A stretch of DNA of 64,000 nt from Brackiella oedipodis DSM 13743 (GTDB lineage: Bacteria > Pseudomonadota > Gammaproteobacteria > Burkholderiales > Burkholderiaceae_B). This document shows positions 25,381 through 35,475 of the stretch, piece by piece. Both the position numbers and the translations under genes were made by a program. Under the pieces are notes generated by a model that was given only the letters and a program-made list of their open reading frames with translations, did not search any database and was not told the DNA's origin. Location of the stretch: positions 124,001 to 188,000 of the forward strand of contig NZ_JHZJ01000010.1 of NCBI RefSeq assembly GCF_000621025.1, in the 5' to 3' direction. The first letter of the stretch is position 1; the number at the start of each line of letters is the position of its first letter.

Positions 25381-26682
25381 TTACAAAATATGCACCCACG
25401 CGACCAAAGCTAATAAGACAATTAATAAAACCGGCGGCGTGATCAACAAACCAATTTTCATATATTGCCCCCAAGTGATGATGACGCCCTTACGCGCCAA
25501 TACATGCAACCACAAAAGGGTCGCTAGACTACCTATTGGCGTAAATTTCGGTCCCAAATCATTGCCGATGACATTGGCATAAACCATGAGTTCTTGTGTA
25601 TGTGCAGACACCTGTGCCTCATCAATAGTGAGAGCGCCTATCAATGTAGAAGGCAAATTATTCATCACAGAAGCTACTATGGCTGACAAAAAACCTGTGC
25701 CTACAGTAGCGATCACGTCATCTTGTTGTGCCAGATAACGCAGTACCATAGCACCGTAATGACTCAAAAAGGCCTGGCCCATACCGTACACCACTAGGTA
25801 CATCCCCAAAGAAAACAGAACGATTTGCCAAGGCGCATTTTTGATGGCTTGCGAGACTGATAGAACAGCCCCCTCGCCAGCACGCCACCAACGTCCTGCT
25901 AAAGCCAAAAACAGTAGGGCTACGCTGCCCGTAATCACAGAAACAGGTATACCCAAAGGGGTCGCCACGAAATACGCCAGTAACAAAATCAGCAATAAAG
26001 GCCAAGAGGCCTTAAAAACAAGGGGATCGACAATGGCTTGCTGTGGTGCTTCGAGCGACGCCACAGGATAAGAAGCAGGAATTTGCTTACGAAAATACAA
26101 CCACAACACAACCAACGTAGTCAGTACAGAAATAATATTGACAGGTACCATCACCACGGCATAGCGATTAAAACCGATCCCAAAAAAATTGGCACTCACA
26201 ATATTCACTAAATTTGAGACTACCAAGGGTAAACTACTGGTATCTGCGACAAACCCCGTCGCGATAATAAACGCCAAGGCGGCCTTAGGCTTGAATTTAA
26301 GATTTAGCAATAGTGCCAGGACGATAGGCGTAAGCAATAAGGCAGCCCCGTCGTTGGCAAAAAATGCCGCTATCAGTGCGCCCAAAACGATTATCAGAGG
26401 AAATAAACGCCTACCATCGCCCTGCCCCCAGCGGGCTACGCGCAACGCTGCCCAAGCAAAAAATCCTGCTTGATCAAGTATCAAAGAAATCGCCACTAAC
26501 GCCACAAAAGTAAACGTGGCATCCCAGACGATATGCCAAACCACGGTGACATCTTGCCAATTCACCACGCCTGTCATTAAGGCCAATGCCGCTCCCATCA
26601 GCGCCGTCCAACCTATGCCTAAGCCCTTCGGTTGCCAAATCACAAACACCAATGTGATGACGAAAATAGTAAAAGCTAACAT
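25381..26682 (-). CDS. arsB: Arsenite efflux membrane protein ArsB
   Basis: A 433-residue inner-membrane pump with about 12 spans, expelling arsenite or antimonite. It follows E. coli-type ArsB throughout: VIWQPKGLGIGWTALMGA, FFANDGAALLLTPIV, ADTSSLPLVVSNLVNIVSANF, the APWQIVLFSLGMYLVVYG segment and the NVIGNDLGPKFTPIGSLATL segment. It can work alone by proton exchange or with ArsA. No arsR, arsC or arsA lies in the window, so an arsenic operon is not present. It is divergent from the ClC gene. Confidence 0.93.
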   Translation of the reverse strand: MLAFTIFVITLVFVIWQPKGLGIGWTALMGAALALMTGVVNWQDVTVVWHIVWDATFTFVALVAISLILDQAGFFAWAALRVARWGQGDGRRLFPLIIVLGALIAAFFANDGAALLLTPIVLALLLNLKFKPKAALAFIIATGFVADTSSLPLVVSNLVNIVSANFFGIGFNRYAVVMVPVNIISVLTTLVVLWLYFRKQIPASYPVASLEAPQQAIVDPLVFKASWPLLLILLLAYFVATPLGIPVSVITGSVALLFLALAGRWWRAGEGAVLSVSQAIKNAPWQIVLFSLGMYLVVYGMGQAFLSHYGAMVLRYLAQQDDVIATVGTGFLSAIVASVMNNLPSTLIGALTIDEAQVSAHTQELMVYANVIGNDLGPKFTPIGSLATLLWLHVLARKGVIITWGQYMKIGLLITPPVLLIVLLALVAWVHIL

Positions 26683-26866
26683 AAGAGAAATAAAAGAAAA
26701 AAACCTGCCTGCTCAGTGTGTTACCGCCCTAGTTTTTAATTTTAACAAGATGTTAAGTATTCGCTAGGCTTTTTAATGGTGGCAGAGCCCCTATAAAAAG
26801 CGTCATTAGTTTTTTTGATATGATAGTAACGCACTGTATTGATTATCAAAATCTCTGTTATCCACA

Positions 26867-28270
26867 ATGTTACTCAGCCCTGCTCGCAAAAAGCGTTGGC
26901 GCTATGCGGCCTATCACAAATTCTCACAATTAAAACGCTTTTTCAAAAAATCTATTCCCCTTATTTTGCTCACCGTCGGGGCTACGTTGGTCGCATTAAG
27001 TTCCTTATTTTTTGCGCATTTAGCGGATTACGCCTTACTTAAAAATGTCGAATGGGTTCAAGATAAATGGTGGTACGCTTGGCTGGTATTGCCCCTTGGT
27101 TTGGTGGTCATTGTTTGGCTCACGCGTACCTTCGCTCCTTACACATCAGGGAGTGGGATCCCGCAGGTCATTGCCGGCATGGAGTTGCCCCTAAAGCAAC
27201 GCCTTCGGTTAGTCGGATTTAAACAAACACTCCTCAAAATCCCACTGACTTTTTTAGGGATGTTTGTGGGTGCCTCTACCGGTAGGGAGGGTCCTTCAGT
27301 ACAAGTAGGGGCGGCTGTGATGCTGGCTTGGGGTCGGTTTTGTCGTAAACACGGCTGGTTTGTTCGCACCTGGCATGGTCATTATTTATTAGCCGCCGGT
27401 GCCGCTGGTGGTTTAGCGGCCGCTTTTAATGCCCCGTTAGCGGGGGTTATTTTTGCGATCGAGGAATTAGGTCGCGGTTTGAAATTACGCTGGCAACGTC
27501 AAATATTTATATGTATTTTGATTGCGGGTTTTGTCCGTGTCGCGCTAGAAGGCAACAACCCCTACTTTAAGCACTTTCAAGGCGATGAAATCACCCATAT
27601 GGTGTGGTGGGTCATCGTCTTTGGTATTCTCTGCGGGATTACCAGTGGTTTATTTGCGCGTGCTCTTTTTAAGGGGCCCACTTGGTTATTACCAAGCCAT
27701 TTTCGTGGTTGGATCCGTAAGCATCCACTCTGGTTGGCGGCCATTTTAGGACTGCTCCTAGCGGCGTTGGGGTCGCTGAGTCAGGGCACTAGCTATGGTA
27801 CTGGCTATCAGTTTGCGAGTGCCGGCTTGCAAGGGGAAAGTGGCTTATTAGGAGCCTCTGTCGCCAAATGGTTGGCCACAGTTTTTTCTTATTGGTCTAA
27901 TATTCCGGGAGGCATTTTTACGCCCTGCCTCACGATTGGCGCCATGATGGGTCAAGACTTGGCACAGCTCTTTAATATGTACGATGCGACCAATATTATC
28001 GTGCTGCTATGTATGGCTGCTTTTTTGTCGGGCGCGACACAGGCCCCCCTCACGTCCAGTGTGGTGGTGATGGAAATGACGGATAGTCAATCTTTGCTAT
28101 TTTGGATGTTGATTGCGTGCATTATCGCTGCACAAATTTCCAAACAATTTAATCCTCGTCCTTTTTATCATGCAGCAGGTGAGCGCTTTAGACGCCTAAT
28201 TCAGCAGCAAGCTCACGAGGCCCAAAAACACAGCCAGGGTCCGACGCCGCCAGCACAAAAACCGTCTTAA
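26867..28270 (+). CDS. ClC-type chloride channel/antiporter
   Basis: A 467-residue ClC family membrane protein with about 18 helices. The selectivity motifs are complete: GSGIPQV, GREGPSVQVG with the gating glutamate, and GGIFTPCLTIGAM. The AGVIFAIEELGRGL segment keeps the internal glutamate region typical of Cl-/H+ exchangers such as ClcA, so antiport is more likely than a channel. There are no C-terminal CBS domains. The gene ends against the convergent ybaK gene with no spacer. No fluoride riboswitch was recognised upstream, and the Ser/Met fluoride-type motif is absent. Confidence 0.92.
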   Translation: MLLSPARKKRWRYAAYHKFSQLKRFFKKSIPLILLTVGATLVALSSLFFAHLADYALLKNVEWVQDKWWYAWLVLPLGLVVIVWLTRTFAPYTSGSGIPQVIAGMELPLKQRLRLVGFKQTLLKIPLTFLGMFVGASTGREGPSVQVGAAVMLAWGRFCRKHGWFVRTWHGHYLLAAGAAGGLAAAFNAPLAGVIFAIEELGRGLKLRWQRQIFICILIAGFVRVALEGNNPYFKHFQGDEITHMVWWVIVFGILCGITSGLFARALFKGPTWLLPSHFRGWIRKHPLWLAAILGLLLAALGSLSQGTSYGTGYQFASAGLQGESGLLGASVAKWLATVFSYWSNIPGGIFTPCLTIGAMMGQDLAQLFNMYDATNIIVLLCMAAFLSGATQAPLTSSVVVMEMTDSQSLLFWMLIACIIAAQISKQFNPRPFYHAAGERFRRLIQQQAHEAQKHSQGPTPPAQKPS

Positions 28271-28762
28271 TTATTTAGGGATGGCCACCTCAACCACTTG
28301 CGCTTGCAATGTCTTTGTGAGTACTGATGGATCCATACTTAACAGGTAACCGCGGCGTCCGCCATTAATAAAAATCTCTGGTAAGTCTAAAATACTTTTT
28401 TCAACCCAGATCGGCATTTTTTTGCGGGTTCCAAAGGGTGACGTACCCCCGATCTGATAACCAGAATGCTTAGGCGCCACTGCAGGATCACAGGCTTGCA
28501 TTTTCTTGACACCAATCTGCCGCGCTAAGTTTTTGGCAGAGACTTTGCAATCTCCGTGCATCAAAATCACATGGGGTTTGCCATGCTCATCCTCAAAGAT
28601 CAGCGTTTTGATCACGGCATGCTCGTCTGTGTGTAGTTGGGCCGACGATTCACGTGTGCCCCCATGTTCAACATACTCATAATTATGTTCTGTGTAACTC
28701 ACCCCGTGTTTTTTTAAAAAAACAATGGCTGGGGTTTCGGATACGTGCTTGGTTTTACTCAT
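28271..28762 (-). CDS. ybaK: Cys-tRNA(Pro)/Cys-tRNA(Cys) deacylase YbaK
   Basis: A 163-residue trans-editing enzyme that hydrolyses mischarged Cys-tRNA(Pro). The start at 28762 gives MSKTKHVSETPAIVFLKKHG, the normal YbaK N-terminus; an extra 46 codons upstream are not homologous-looking. The catalytic-site region VIKTLIFEDEHGKPHVIL with its lysine and the GGTSPFGTRKKMPIW motif are present. It is monocistronic and abuts the ClC gene convergently, with no room for a separate terminator. Confidence 0.92.
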   Translation of the reverse strand: MSKTKHVSETPAIVFLKKHGVSYTEHNYEYVEHGGTRESSAQLHTDEHAVIKTLIFEDEHGKPHVILMHGDCKVSAKNLARQIGVKKMQACDPAVAPKHSGYQIGGTSPFGTRKKMPIWVEKSILDLPEIFINGGRRGYLLSMDPSVLTKTLQAQVVEVAIPK

Positions 28763-29198
28763 GAATATCTGGTGGTTCCAAAAAAGACTCAATTGCAAAT
28801 AGTACAACGCTCGCCTCCAATTGACTACCATTAGCGTTAAATCAAGGCTTGTGGTTGCGCGCACAAACATGACTGAAACGCTCAAAATGTCTTCAAGCAC
28901 GTCTATAGGATTCTGACGGATGCAAACCCAGTTACTGGGACGAAGACAGCCACTCGTTTCGTCAATTCACAACAGGGGTATGTTTGCTAAGCGCTGAAGC
29001 AAATGTGACATGGCCAAGATGCCATCATCGTGCCTGCTAGCTGCTGACTTGCTGTGCCACAAATGGATGCTATCGTATGCCGCTATTGCAAGCCGTAACG
29101 CGCTCGCAGGGCGCTGACTCATGGAAAAAGCGGTGCTATGTCATTCTAAGATAACGCAAGGTTATAATGGTATAGCGAATTCATGCGACTCTTTGACT
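28763..29198. other. Non-coding gap with several short hairpins
   Basis: 436 bp between the divergent ybaK and DHA2 exporter genes. Four small hairpins follow one another: cccag-tta-ctggg (28927-28939), acgaa / ttcgt (28940-28962), tttgct / agcaaa (28983-29003) and atggc / gccat (29010-29025). A TATAAT at 29163-29168 probably serves the exporter. No coding frame looks real. A structured leader or small RNA is possible, but such short stems also arise by chance. Confidence 0.5.
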
Positions 29199-30644
29199 AT
29201 GCCAAATCCTTTTTCTAGACATTCTCAGCCAGAGCTCTCCGAAGCAGCCACTTTACGTATCGTGCCTTTAATCGTTGGCGTTACGCTATTTATGCAAATG
29301 CTTGACTCCACGATTGTGGCCACCGCCCTACCGCAAATGGCCAGCGCCTTCGGCACCACCCCTATTCGCATGAATGTCATTATTTCGAGCTACTTACTCA
29401 CAGTCGCTGTGTTTGTACCGATAAGTGGTTGGGCAGCGGATCGTTTTGGTGCCAAACGGGTTTTTTTCTGGGCCGTGGCTCTGTTTATCGGCACATCTAT
29501 TACTTGCGCTCTGGCCTGGGATCTGCACAGTCTAGTGTTCTCGCGAATTCTACAAGGTCTATCTGGCGCCATGTGTGTCCCCGTTGGGCGCATTATTATG
29601 TTACGTAGTATTCCGCGCTCAAAAATCCTTGAAGCCAATAATGTGTTGACTATCCCGGCCTTAATGGGTCCCGTATTAGGCCCTCCCGTGGGTGGTTTTC
29701 TAGTGACTTATGCGAGTTGGCATTGGATCTTTTTAATCAATATTCCGATTGGTTTACTAGGTTTATTTTTAATTCATCGGTACATGAGGGAATTCAAAGA
29801 TGAAGACAAACCTAAATTGGATTGGCTCGGTTTCTTTTTGACCGGCATTAGTATGGCCACTTTTATTCTAGGTATCGAATACCTGGGACAACACCGTCCT
29901 ATATTGGCCTTGCTATTAATCGCTATCGCCATAGTCAGTTTTACTTTATATAGCCGGCATGCTAAGCATCATGCCAATCCGATTTTAGACCTGGAGCTAT
30001 TACGAATCCCCACGTTTAAAGTTTCCTTATTGGCCGGTAACCTGATACGGCTCTCCGTGAGTGCTATTCCGTTTTTATTGGCCTTGCTTTTACAAGTGAC
30101 CTTCCATTACTCTGCCTTTGATAGTGGCTTGATTATTTTGGCCATCGCCGTTGGTTCATTTGTGGCTAAATTTGTCACGACGACCACGTATAGTCATTGG
30201 GGATTTAGAAGTGTGCTTTTAGTCAATGCCTTTATTCATGGTCTATTGATTATCGTCATTAGCGCTTTTACGGCTCATAGCCCGCTCATTATTATGTTGA
30301 TTGTCCTGTTTTTTAATGGCGCGACCCGCTCATTAATGTTTACTGGGGTCAATAGCATGATTTATGCAGATATCGATAAGCGGCAAATGAGTAAAGCCGG
30401 TTCTTTTGTATCTGCCGCTCAACAAATTGGTTTTGCCCTCGGTATTGGCTTAGCGACCCTTAGTGTGGATACCAGTATGACCTTGCTTAATCATGAGCAT
30501 CTACAAATTTTTGATATTCATGTAGGCCTTTGGGTGATTGGCTTATTTTCTATGCTCTCGGCCTGGTGGTTTTATGGTCTGGCAGCCGATGCCGGCAGCA
30601 ATATTGTAGATATTCACCACAAACCGCATCGCCACGAAAAATAA
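29199..30644 (+). CDS. DHA2-family MFS exporter (14 TM, EmrB/QacA type)
   Basis: A 481-residue drug:H+ antiporter of the major facilitator superfamily. About 14 membrane spans, motif D1 LDSTIVATALPQMA, motif A GWAADRFGAKRVF and motif C GPVLGPPVGGFL place it in DHA2. The start at 29199 gives MPNPFSRHSQPE; the open frame extends upstream but covers the probable -10 box. No membrane-fusion (EmrA) partner or regulator gene adjoins, so the substrate cannot be predicted. Confidence 0.88.
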   Translation: MPNPFSRHSQPELSEAATLRIVPLIVGVTLFMQMLDSTIVATALPQMASAFGTTPIRMNVIISSYLLTVAVFVPISGWAADRFGAKRVFFWAVALFIGTSITCALAWDLHSLVFSRILQGLSGAMCVPVGRIIMLRSIPRSKILEANNVLTIPALMGPVLGPPVGGFLVTYASWHWIFLINIPIGLLGLFLIHRYMREFKDEDKPKLDWLGFFLTGISMATFILGIEYLGQHRPILALLLIAIAIVSFTLYSRHAKHHANPILDLELLRIPTFKVSLLAGNLIRLSVSAIPFLLALLLQVTFHYSAFDSGLIILAIAVGSFVAKFVTTTTYSHWGFRSVLLVNAFIHGLLIIVISAFTAHSPLIIMLIVLFFNGATRSLMFTGVNSMIYADIDKRQMSKAGSFVSAAQQIGFALGIGLATLSVDTSMTLLNHEHLQIFDIHVGLWVIGLFSMLSAWWFYGLAADAGSNIVDIHHKPHRHEK

Positions 30645-30669
30645 ATTTTAGGCGCACCTTCTTGGCTTC

Positions 30670-30707
30670 AAAAAAAACAGAGCCTCACTATTATATGAAG
30701 GCTCTGT
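30670..30707 (-). terminator. Intrinsic terminator after the acyl-CoA ligase gene
   Basis: Arms acagagcct (30677-30685) and aggctctgt (30699-30707). On the minus strand an eight-T run follows. It ends the leftward ligase gene. Confidence 0.85.
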
Positions 30708-30727
30708 ATCGAACAACAGATTTGGCG

Positions 30728-32389
30728 CTAGCCTTGTAACTGGCGCCACAAAACTTTACCAGACCCGGTTTTCGGTAAAGCATCCGTAAATTCAATAATG
30801 CGCGGTACCTTGTAGGCTGCCATACGTTCTTTGCACCAAGCGATTATTTGCTCTTTGAGCTCATCGCTCGCCGCTCCACGGGGTACCACCACGGCCTTGA
30901 CGGTTTCACCACGACGCGGATCTTTTGCCGCCACCACACACACCTCTTTGATATCTGGGTTCTTATACATAAAAGATTCTATTTCGGCGGGCCATACCTT
31001 GAAGCCTGAGGCATTAATCATGCGTTTGAGTCGATCCACCAAGAAGAAATAACCCTCCTCATCGTAATAGCCTAAATCGCCAGTACGAATATACTTATCA
31101 CCATCGATCTCCACAAATACTTCTGCTGTCGCCTGAGGATTTTTCCAGTAGCCCGTCATATTTTGTGGACCGCTTAAGAGGATTTCGCCGACTTCGTTGG
31201 CCGGTAGTAGCTGTGTGGTACCGGGTTCTACGACCAGGGCTTTGGTTGCAAAAACAGGGATACCCAAGCATTGTTTTTTCATGTGTTCGGGAGGGTTGCA
31301 GGTGGCCATGGCCATGGTCTCAGTCATCCCATAACCTTCTAGATAACCTATCCCAGCCAATTTAAAAAGCTTGTCGGCAATCGCCTCGGGCATGGCGGCA
31401 CCCCCGCCACTCAAACGAACCAACGAAGACAAGTCGTATTTTTGGATTAACTCCTCGTCGTTGAGCAAATCAATGACCATGGGCGCGACCATCGCTGCCG
31501 AGGCAATTTCGTAACGCTCTATGCACTGCGCTGAAGCGATACGATCCCAGCGTGACAGGATGACCAAAGTCGCCCCCATAAACACATGGCAATTCATGAC
31601 CTGCATGCCCGTCACATGAAAGAATGGCAACACCGCCAGACTCACCCAAGCGGCAGGCACCCCGGTATAGCCCCAGCCGAGTACATTGACAACACTGACT
31701 TGAATCGAGCCATGCGTATGCATCGTTCCCTTAGGATTACCAGTGGTACCGGAGGTGTAAGGCATGACACATAGGTCGTCAGGATTGACGTGAGCCACTT
31801 GTGGGGTCAGTTCTTGACGCAGCGCGTGACGCCAGGCCACACAGTACTCATTGCTAGGCTCAATATAGTCATCAGCGACAAAGCCTGGCACATAAATATC
31901 CGTTTGTTCAGGTAAAAAGTCCCGATAGCAAGCGACAATCGTGTGCTCCACGTGATTGCCATCTGCATACAAGTGATGGTAAATATCTTGGGCGGCAATC
32001 GCCACTGTGGCCTCGGTGTCACTGATATAGTGCTGCAGCTCTAGTGGTTGAGACATCGGGTTAATGGGAACCACAACAGCACCACAAGCCAAAATCGCAT
32101 AATAAGCGATCATAAATTGCGGGCTATTTTGCATGAATAATAAAACCCGATCGCCTTTTTTGAGATCGCATTGTTGTTGCATATAACCCGCGAGATAATC
32201 TACCTGGCGCTTGAATTCTGTGTAGTTAATCTCCTGACCATAATAAATCATCGCAATTTGATCAGGGTACCTGGCCGTGCTCACCACTAAGTTGTCGTAG
32301 ACACTGGTCTGCGGTGCAATGAGGCGATTGGTAAGGTTTTTAGGCCAATAAGTATTGGGTACTTTAGGCTGATTAGTCACTTGACTCAT
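30728..32389 (-). CDS. Long-chain acyl-CoA synthetase-like AMP-dependent ligase
   Basis: A 553-residue acyl-adenylating enzyme that activates a carboxylic acid to its CoA thioester. The AMP motif is MPYTSGTTGNPKGTMHTH, the A5-type motif GYGMTETMAMA, then IRTGDLGYYDEEGYFFLVDR, and the catalytic lysine in PKTGSGKVLWRQL. It is FadD-like, but chain length cannot be read from sequence. It lies 140 bp downstream of a thiolase gene that ends in its own terminator. The two are separate transcripts, but may belong to one fatty-acid utilisation theme. Confidence 0.88.
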   Translation of the reverse strand: MSQVTNQPKVPNTYWPKNLTNRLIAPQTSVYDNLVVSTARYPDQIAMIYYGQEINYTEFKRQVDYLAGYMQQQCDLKKGDRVLLFMQNSPQFMIAYYAILACGAVVVPINPMSQPLELQHYISDTEATVAIAAQDIYHHLYADGNHVEHTIVACYRDFLPEQTDIYVPGFVADDYIEPSNEYCVAWRHALRQELTPQVAHVNPDDLCVMPYTSGTTGNPKGTMHTHGSIQVSVVNVLGWGYTGVPAAWVSLAVLPFFHVTGMQVMNCHVFMGATLVILSRWDRIASAQCIERYEIASAAMVAPMVIDLLNDEELIQKYDLSSLVRLSGGGAAMPEAIADKLFKLAGIGYLEGYGMTETMAMATCNPPEHMKKQCLGIPVFATKALVVEPGTTQLLPANEVGEILLSGPQNMTGYWKNPQATAEVFVEIDGDKYIRTGDLGYYDEEGYFFLVDRLKRMINASGFKVWPAEIESFMYKNPDIKEVCVVAAKDPRRGETVKAVVVPRGAASDELKEQIIAWCKERMAAYKVPRIIEFTDALPKTGSGKVLWRQLQG

Positions 32390-32448
32390 GCTTGTCTCCT
32401 AGCTGTTTTTAGTTGTTATGATTGTGCTGCTTGGCTAAAATTCAGTCG

Positions 32449-32489
32449 CAAAAAAAGCCTACCCACAAGGCGTACTAGGGGCAGGCTTT
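32449..32489 (-). terminator. Intrinsic terminator after the thiolase gene
   Basis: Arms aaagcctaccc (32455-32465) and gggcaggcttt (32479-32489) pair with one G-U. On the minus strand TTTTTTTGCG follows. Confidence 0.85.
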
Positions 32490-32529
32490 AACACAACAGC
32501 ACACTCTGTCGCGGCTGCGGATATGATTG

Positions 32530-33708
32530 TTAGAATACTTCGAATAAACCTGCAGCCCCTTGACCGCCACCAATACACATGCTGACGACAACGTATTTGA
32601 CACCACGACGCTTACCTTCGATGAGCGCGTGACCGACTAGACGTGAACCTGTCACACCATAAGGGTGACCGACGGCAATCGCACCGCCATTGACATTCAG
32701 ATCCTCGTCTGGGATGCCCAGTTTATCGCGACAATATAGCACTTGGCAGGCGAACGCTTCATTGATTTCCCAAAGACCAATATCAGACATTTTGAGGCCA
32801 GTGCGCTCTAACAAACGAGGAATAGCAAAGACGGGACCGATACCCATTTCGTCTGGTTCACAACCCGCCACTGTAAAGCCACGGAAAGCGCCCAAAGGCT
32901 CTAGTCCTTGCTTTTCGGCGAGTTGACGTTCTACGATCACGCAAGCGGAGGAACCATCGGAAAACTGGCTGGAGTTACCGGCGGCCACGACACCACCTGG
33001 GAAGACCGGACGGATGCCAGATACCCCTTCGTAAGTGGTGTCTGGGCGGATACCTTCGTCGGCATCGATGCTTGCTTCTATGTAGCGGTATTCACCCGTG
33101 TCTTTATCAATGACGCGTTTGATGGTTTGGACAGGGATGATTTCGTCTTTGAATTTACCCGCTTGTTGAGCTGCCGCCGCACGTTGTTGACTGCGTGCAC
33201 CGTAACGGTCTTGTTCTTCACGAGAAATATTGTAACGGCTAGCGACGTTTTCGGCCGTTTCTAACATGGAGAGGTATAAGTCAGGCTTGTTTTTGAGGAT
33301 CCATGGGTCCTTATCCATGTGTTGGTTTCTTTCGTTTTGGACACATGAAATGCTCTCGACCCCCCCCGCGATAATAGCTGGGGTGCCCTCGTTGATGACC
33401 CGACCGGCCGCAATCGCAATGGCTTGCAAACCAGACGAGCAGAAACGATTAACCGTCATGCCCGCCGTGGTAACTGGTAAGCCAGAACGGATGGCAATCG
33501 CGCGTGCAATATTACCGCCTGTTGTGCCTTCTGGGAAGGCACAACCAATCACGCAATCTTCGATTAAGCCTGGATCGACTTTAGAGCGAGCAACGGCCTC
33601 TTGGACAGAAAAAGCGCCTAAGGTTGCCCCGTGTGTGTTGTTAAATGCCCCTTTCCAAGACTTTGCCAGTCCCGTACGAGCGGTAGAAACGATAACTGCC
33701 TCTTTCAT
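32530..33708 (-). CDS. Acetyl-CoA acyltransferase (thiolase)
   Basis: A 392-residue type II thiolase that cleaves 3-ketoacyl-CoA or condenses acetyl-CoA. The nucleophilic cysteine is in [18 protein letters not shown] (about residue 88). The catalytic HP pair is in [16 protein letters not shown] and the second catalytic cysteine in [15 protein letters not shown]. The MDxDPW segment and overall form resemble FadA-type degradative thiolases rather than PhaA. No fadB-like partner is encoded next to it. A terminator follows, so it is transcribed alone or with an upstream promoter in the 138-bp gap. Confidence 0.9.
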   Translation of the reverse strand: MKEAVIVSTARTGLAKSWKGAFNNTHGATLGAFSVQEAVARSKVDPGLIEDCVIGCAFPEGTTGGNIARAIAIRSGLPVTTAGMTVNRFCSSGLQAIAIAAGRVINEGTPAIIAGGVESISCVQNERNQHMDKDPWILKNKPDLYLSMLETAENVASRYNISREEQDRYGARSQQRAAAAQQAGKFKDEIIPVQTIKRVIDKDTGEYRYIEASIDADEGIRPDTTYEGVSGIRPVFPGGVVAAGNSSQFSDGSSACVIVERQLAEKQGLEPLGAFRGFTVAGCEPDEMGIGPVFAIPRLLERTGLKMSDIGLWEINEAFACQVLYCRDKLGIPDEDLNVNGGAIAVGHPYGVTGSRLVGHALIEGKRRGVKYVVVSMCIGGGQGAAGLFEVF

Positions 33709-33846
33709 ATGTCCTCCGTGGATGTGTAGTCCAAAGCGATGACGCCACTATGAACTAATTTTTATAGATATAAATACATTGGCATTTATATTGGCATACT
33801 TCAGGGCAGAAATTAATACGGGTTTACATTAGGCACTCAGTAGGTT

Positions 33847-35370
33847 CTACATATGACCTTCTTTTTCGTAGCGATCGTGCCAGCTTAAGGCCTCGGACAG
33901 GATATGTGGCGTATGTTGATCGCGACCATTATGACAGGCTCGGTTAAAGTAATCCCAAAGTTTATCTTTGTAATCAGGATGGGCACAGTTTTCGATGATC
34001 TTGACGGCGCGTTGTTTAGGCGAAAGACCACGTAAATCAGCTAAACCCTGCTCGGTGACGAGAATTTGTACATCGTGCTCGGTATGATCAACATGCGAGA
34101 CCATAGGGACGATACCGGAAATATCGCCGTCTTTAGCGATAGAAGGACGCACAAAGAAACACAAGAAGGCGTTACGAGCAAAGTCACCTGAACCGCCAAT
34201 ACCATTCATAATTCCGCTACCCATCAAGTGGGTGGAATTGACATTACCATAGATATCGGCTTCTACCATGCCATTGATGGCAATCACGCCTAAACGGCGA
34301 ATCACCTCAGGATGATTACTTATTTCTTGGGTTCGCAAAATAATGCGTTGACGGTAAAAATCAATATTGTCGTTAAGCTCTTTGACACCGTCCGGACTTA
34401 GGGATAAAGAGGTCGCTGAAACCTTTGTGAGCTTGCCGGATTTGATCAGACTTAACATGCCATCTTGGATCACTTCTGTATAAGAGGTGAGATTTTCAAA
34501 GTGGCTGTCTTGGAGGCCGGCTAACACCGCATTGGCAATATTACCTACCCCAGATTGTAGTGGTAGTAAGTTCTCAGGCAAGATGCCTTTTTGGACTTCT
34601 TTTTCGAGGAATTTAATGATGTGTTGTGCGATTTTTTTGGAATCTTGATCAGGTTCCTTAAAGGCGTTGACGCGGTCTTGGCCACGCGTTGGCACAACAG
34701 CGATGATTTTGTCGGGGTCGCATTGATAGCACGGCTGACCAATTAAATCATCGGTTTTTTCGATCATGACTGGCTTACGATGCGGCGGCAAGCGCGTACC
34801 ATAGTAGATATCATGCATACCCTCAAGTTTTTCGGACAAATCAGCGTTCACTTCAATAATGATTTTGTCGGCCAAATCAATCCACGTTTTGTTATTACCC
34901 ACTGAAGCGGCAGGAATCAGGCTTCCATCTTCTTTGATACCTGCCACCTCAATGATCGCCATGGATAACTTGCCAAAAAAACCAAACCAGGTATATTGCG
35001 CGACATGGGATAGATGGATATCCATATATTGCATATGACCTTGGTTAATTTCATGGCGCGTTTTGGGATCTGATTGGTATGGCAAACGCATTTCAATACC
35101 CTGGGCTTCAGCTAGCGCACCGTCAAGCTCAGGTGCGGTAGAAGCGCCTGTCCAAACACCAATCCGGAACTGCTCACCGCGATCGTGGGCCGCTTTAATG
35201 CGTTTCGCTAAGGCTTGTGGCACCTCTTTTGGGTAGCCTGAACCCGTAAAGCCACTCATGCCAATATTAATCCCCGGGGGAATCAAGGCCGCTGCGTCTT
35301 CAGCTGACATGACTCGATCATGTAATTGCTTACATTTAATACGCGATAAATCAAAATTTTGCTCTGACAT
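33847..35370 (-). CDS. Acetyl-CoA:succinate CoA-transferase / acetyl-CoA hydrolase family
   Basis: A 507-residue class I CoA-transferase that most resembles the succinyl-CoA:acetate type (AarC/ScpC/Cat1). The start at 35370, after GAGAGGAATGG, gives MSEQNFDLSRIKCKQLHDRV. The CoA-binding glycine loop LQSGVGNIANAVLAGL and the catalytic glutamate in SYTEVIQDG are present, as is the GSGGSGDFARNA-like GIGGSGDFARN. It probably interconverts acetate and succinyl-CoA, linking acetate overflow to the TCA cycle. True hydrolase activity is less likely. Confidence 0.87.
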   Translation of the reverse strand: MSEQNFDLSRIKCKQLHDRVMSAEDAAALIPPGINIGMSGFTGSGYPKEVPQALAKRIKAAHDRGEQFRIGVWTGASTAPELDGALAEAQGIEMRLPYQSDPKTRHEINQGHMQYMDIHLSHVAQYTWFGFFGKLSMAIIEVAGIKEDGSLIPAASVGNNKTWIDLADKIIIEVNADLSEKLEGMHDIYYGTRLPPHRKPVMIEKTDDLIGQPCYQCDPDKIIAVVPTRGQDRVNAFKEPDQDSKKIAQHIIKFLEKEVQKGILPENLLPLQSGVGNIANAVLAGLQDSHFENLTSYTEVIQDGMLSLIKSGKLTKVSATSLSLSPDGVKELNDNIDFYRQRIILRTQEISNHPEVIRRLGVIAINGMVEADIYGNVNSTHLMGSGIMNGIGGSGDFARNAFLCFFVRPSIAKDGDISGIVPMVSHVDHTEHDVQILVTEQGLADLRGLSPKQRAVKIIENCAHPDYKDKLWDYFNRACHNGRDQHTPHILSEALSWHDRYEKEGHM

Positions 35371-35475
35371 CCATTCCTCTCTCAAAATTAAATAATTGAA
35401 AATGCATAGAATTGACAATAAAAAAATGGTCAATCCATTGATATTTTTATAATCATGCAAACGCCAGCAACTGAC

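Noticed and set aside
24930-26682. tRNA-associated genomic island carrying arsB
   Set aside because: No integrase, no duplicated tRNA end and no visible shift in composition; kept only as a low-interest observation about the spacer.
26683-26866. Possible fluoride riboswitch upstream of the ClC gene
   Set aside because: The conserved fluoride-aptamer blocks are not present, and the protein has chloride-type motifs.
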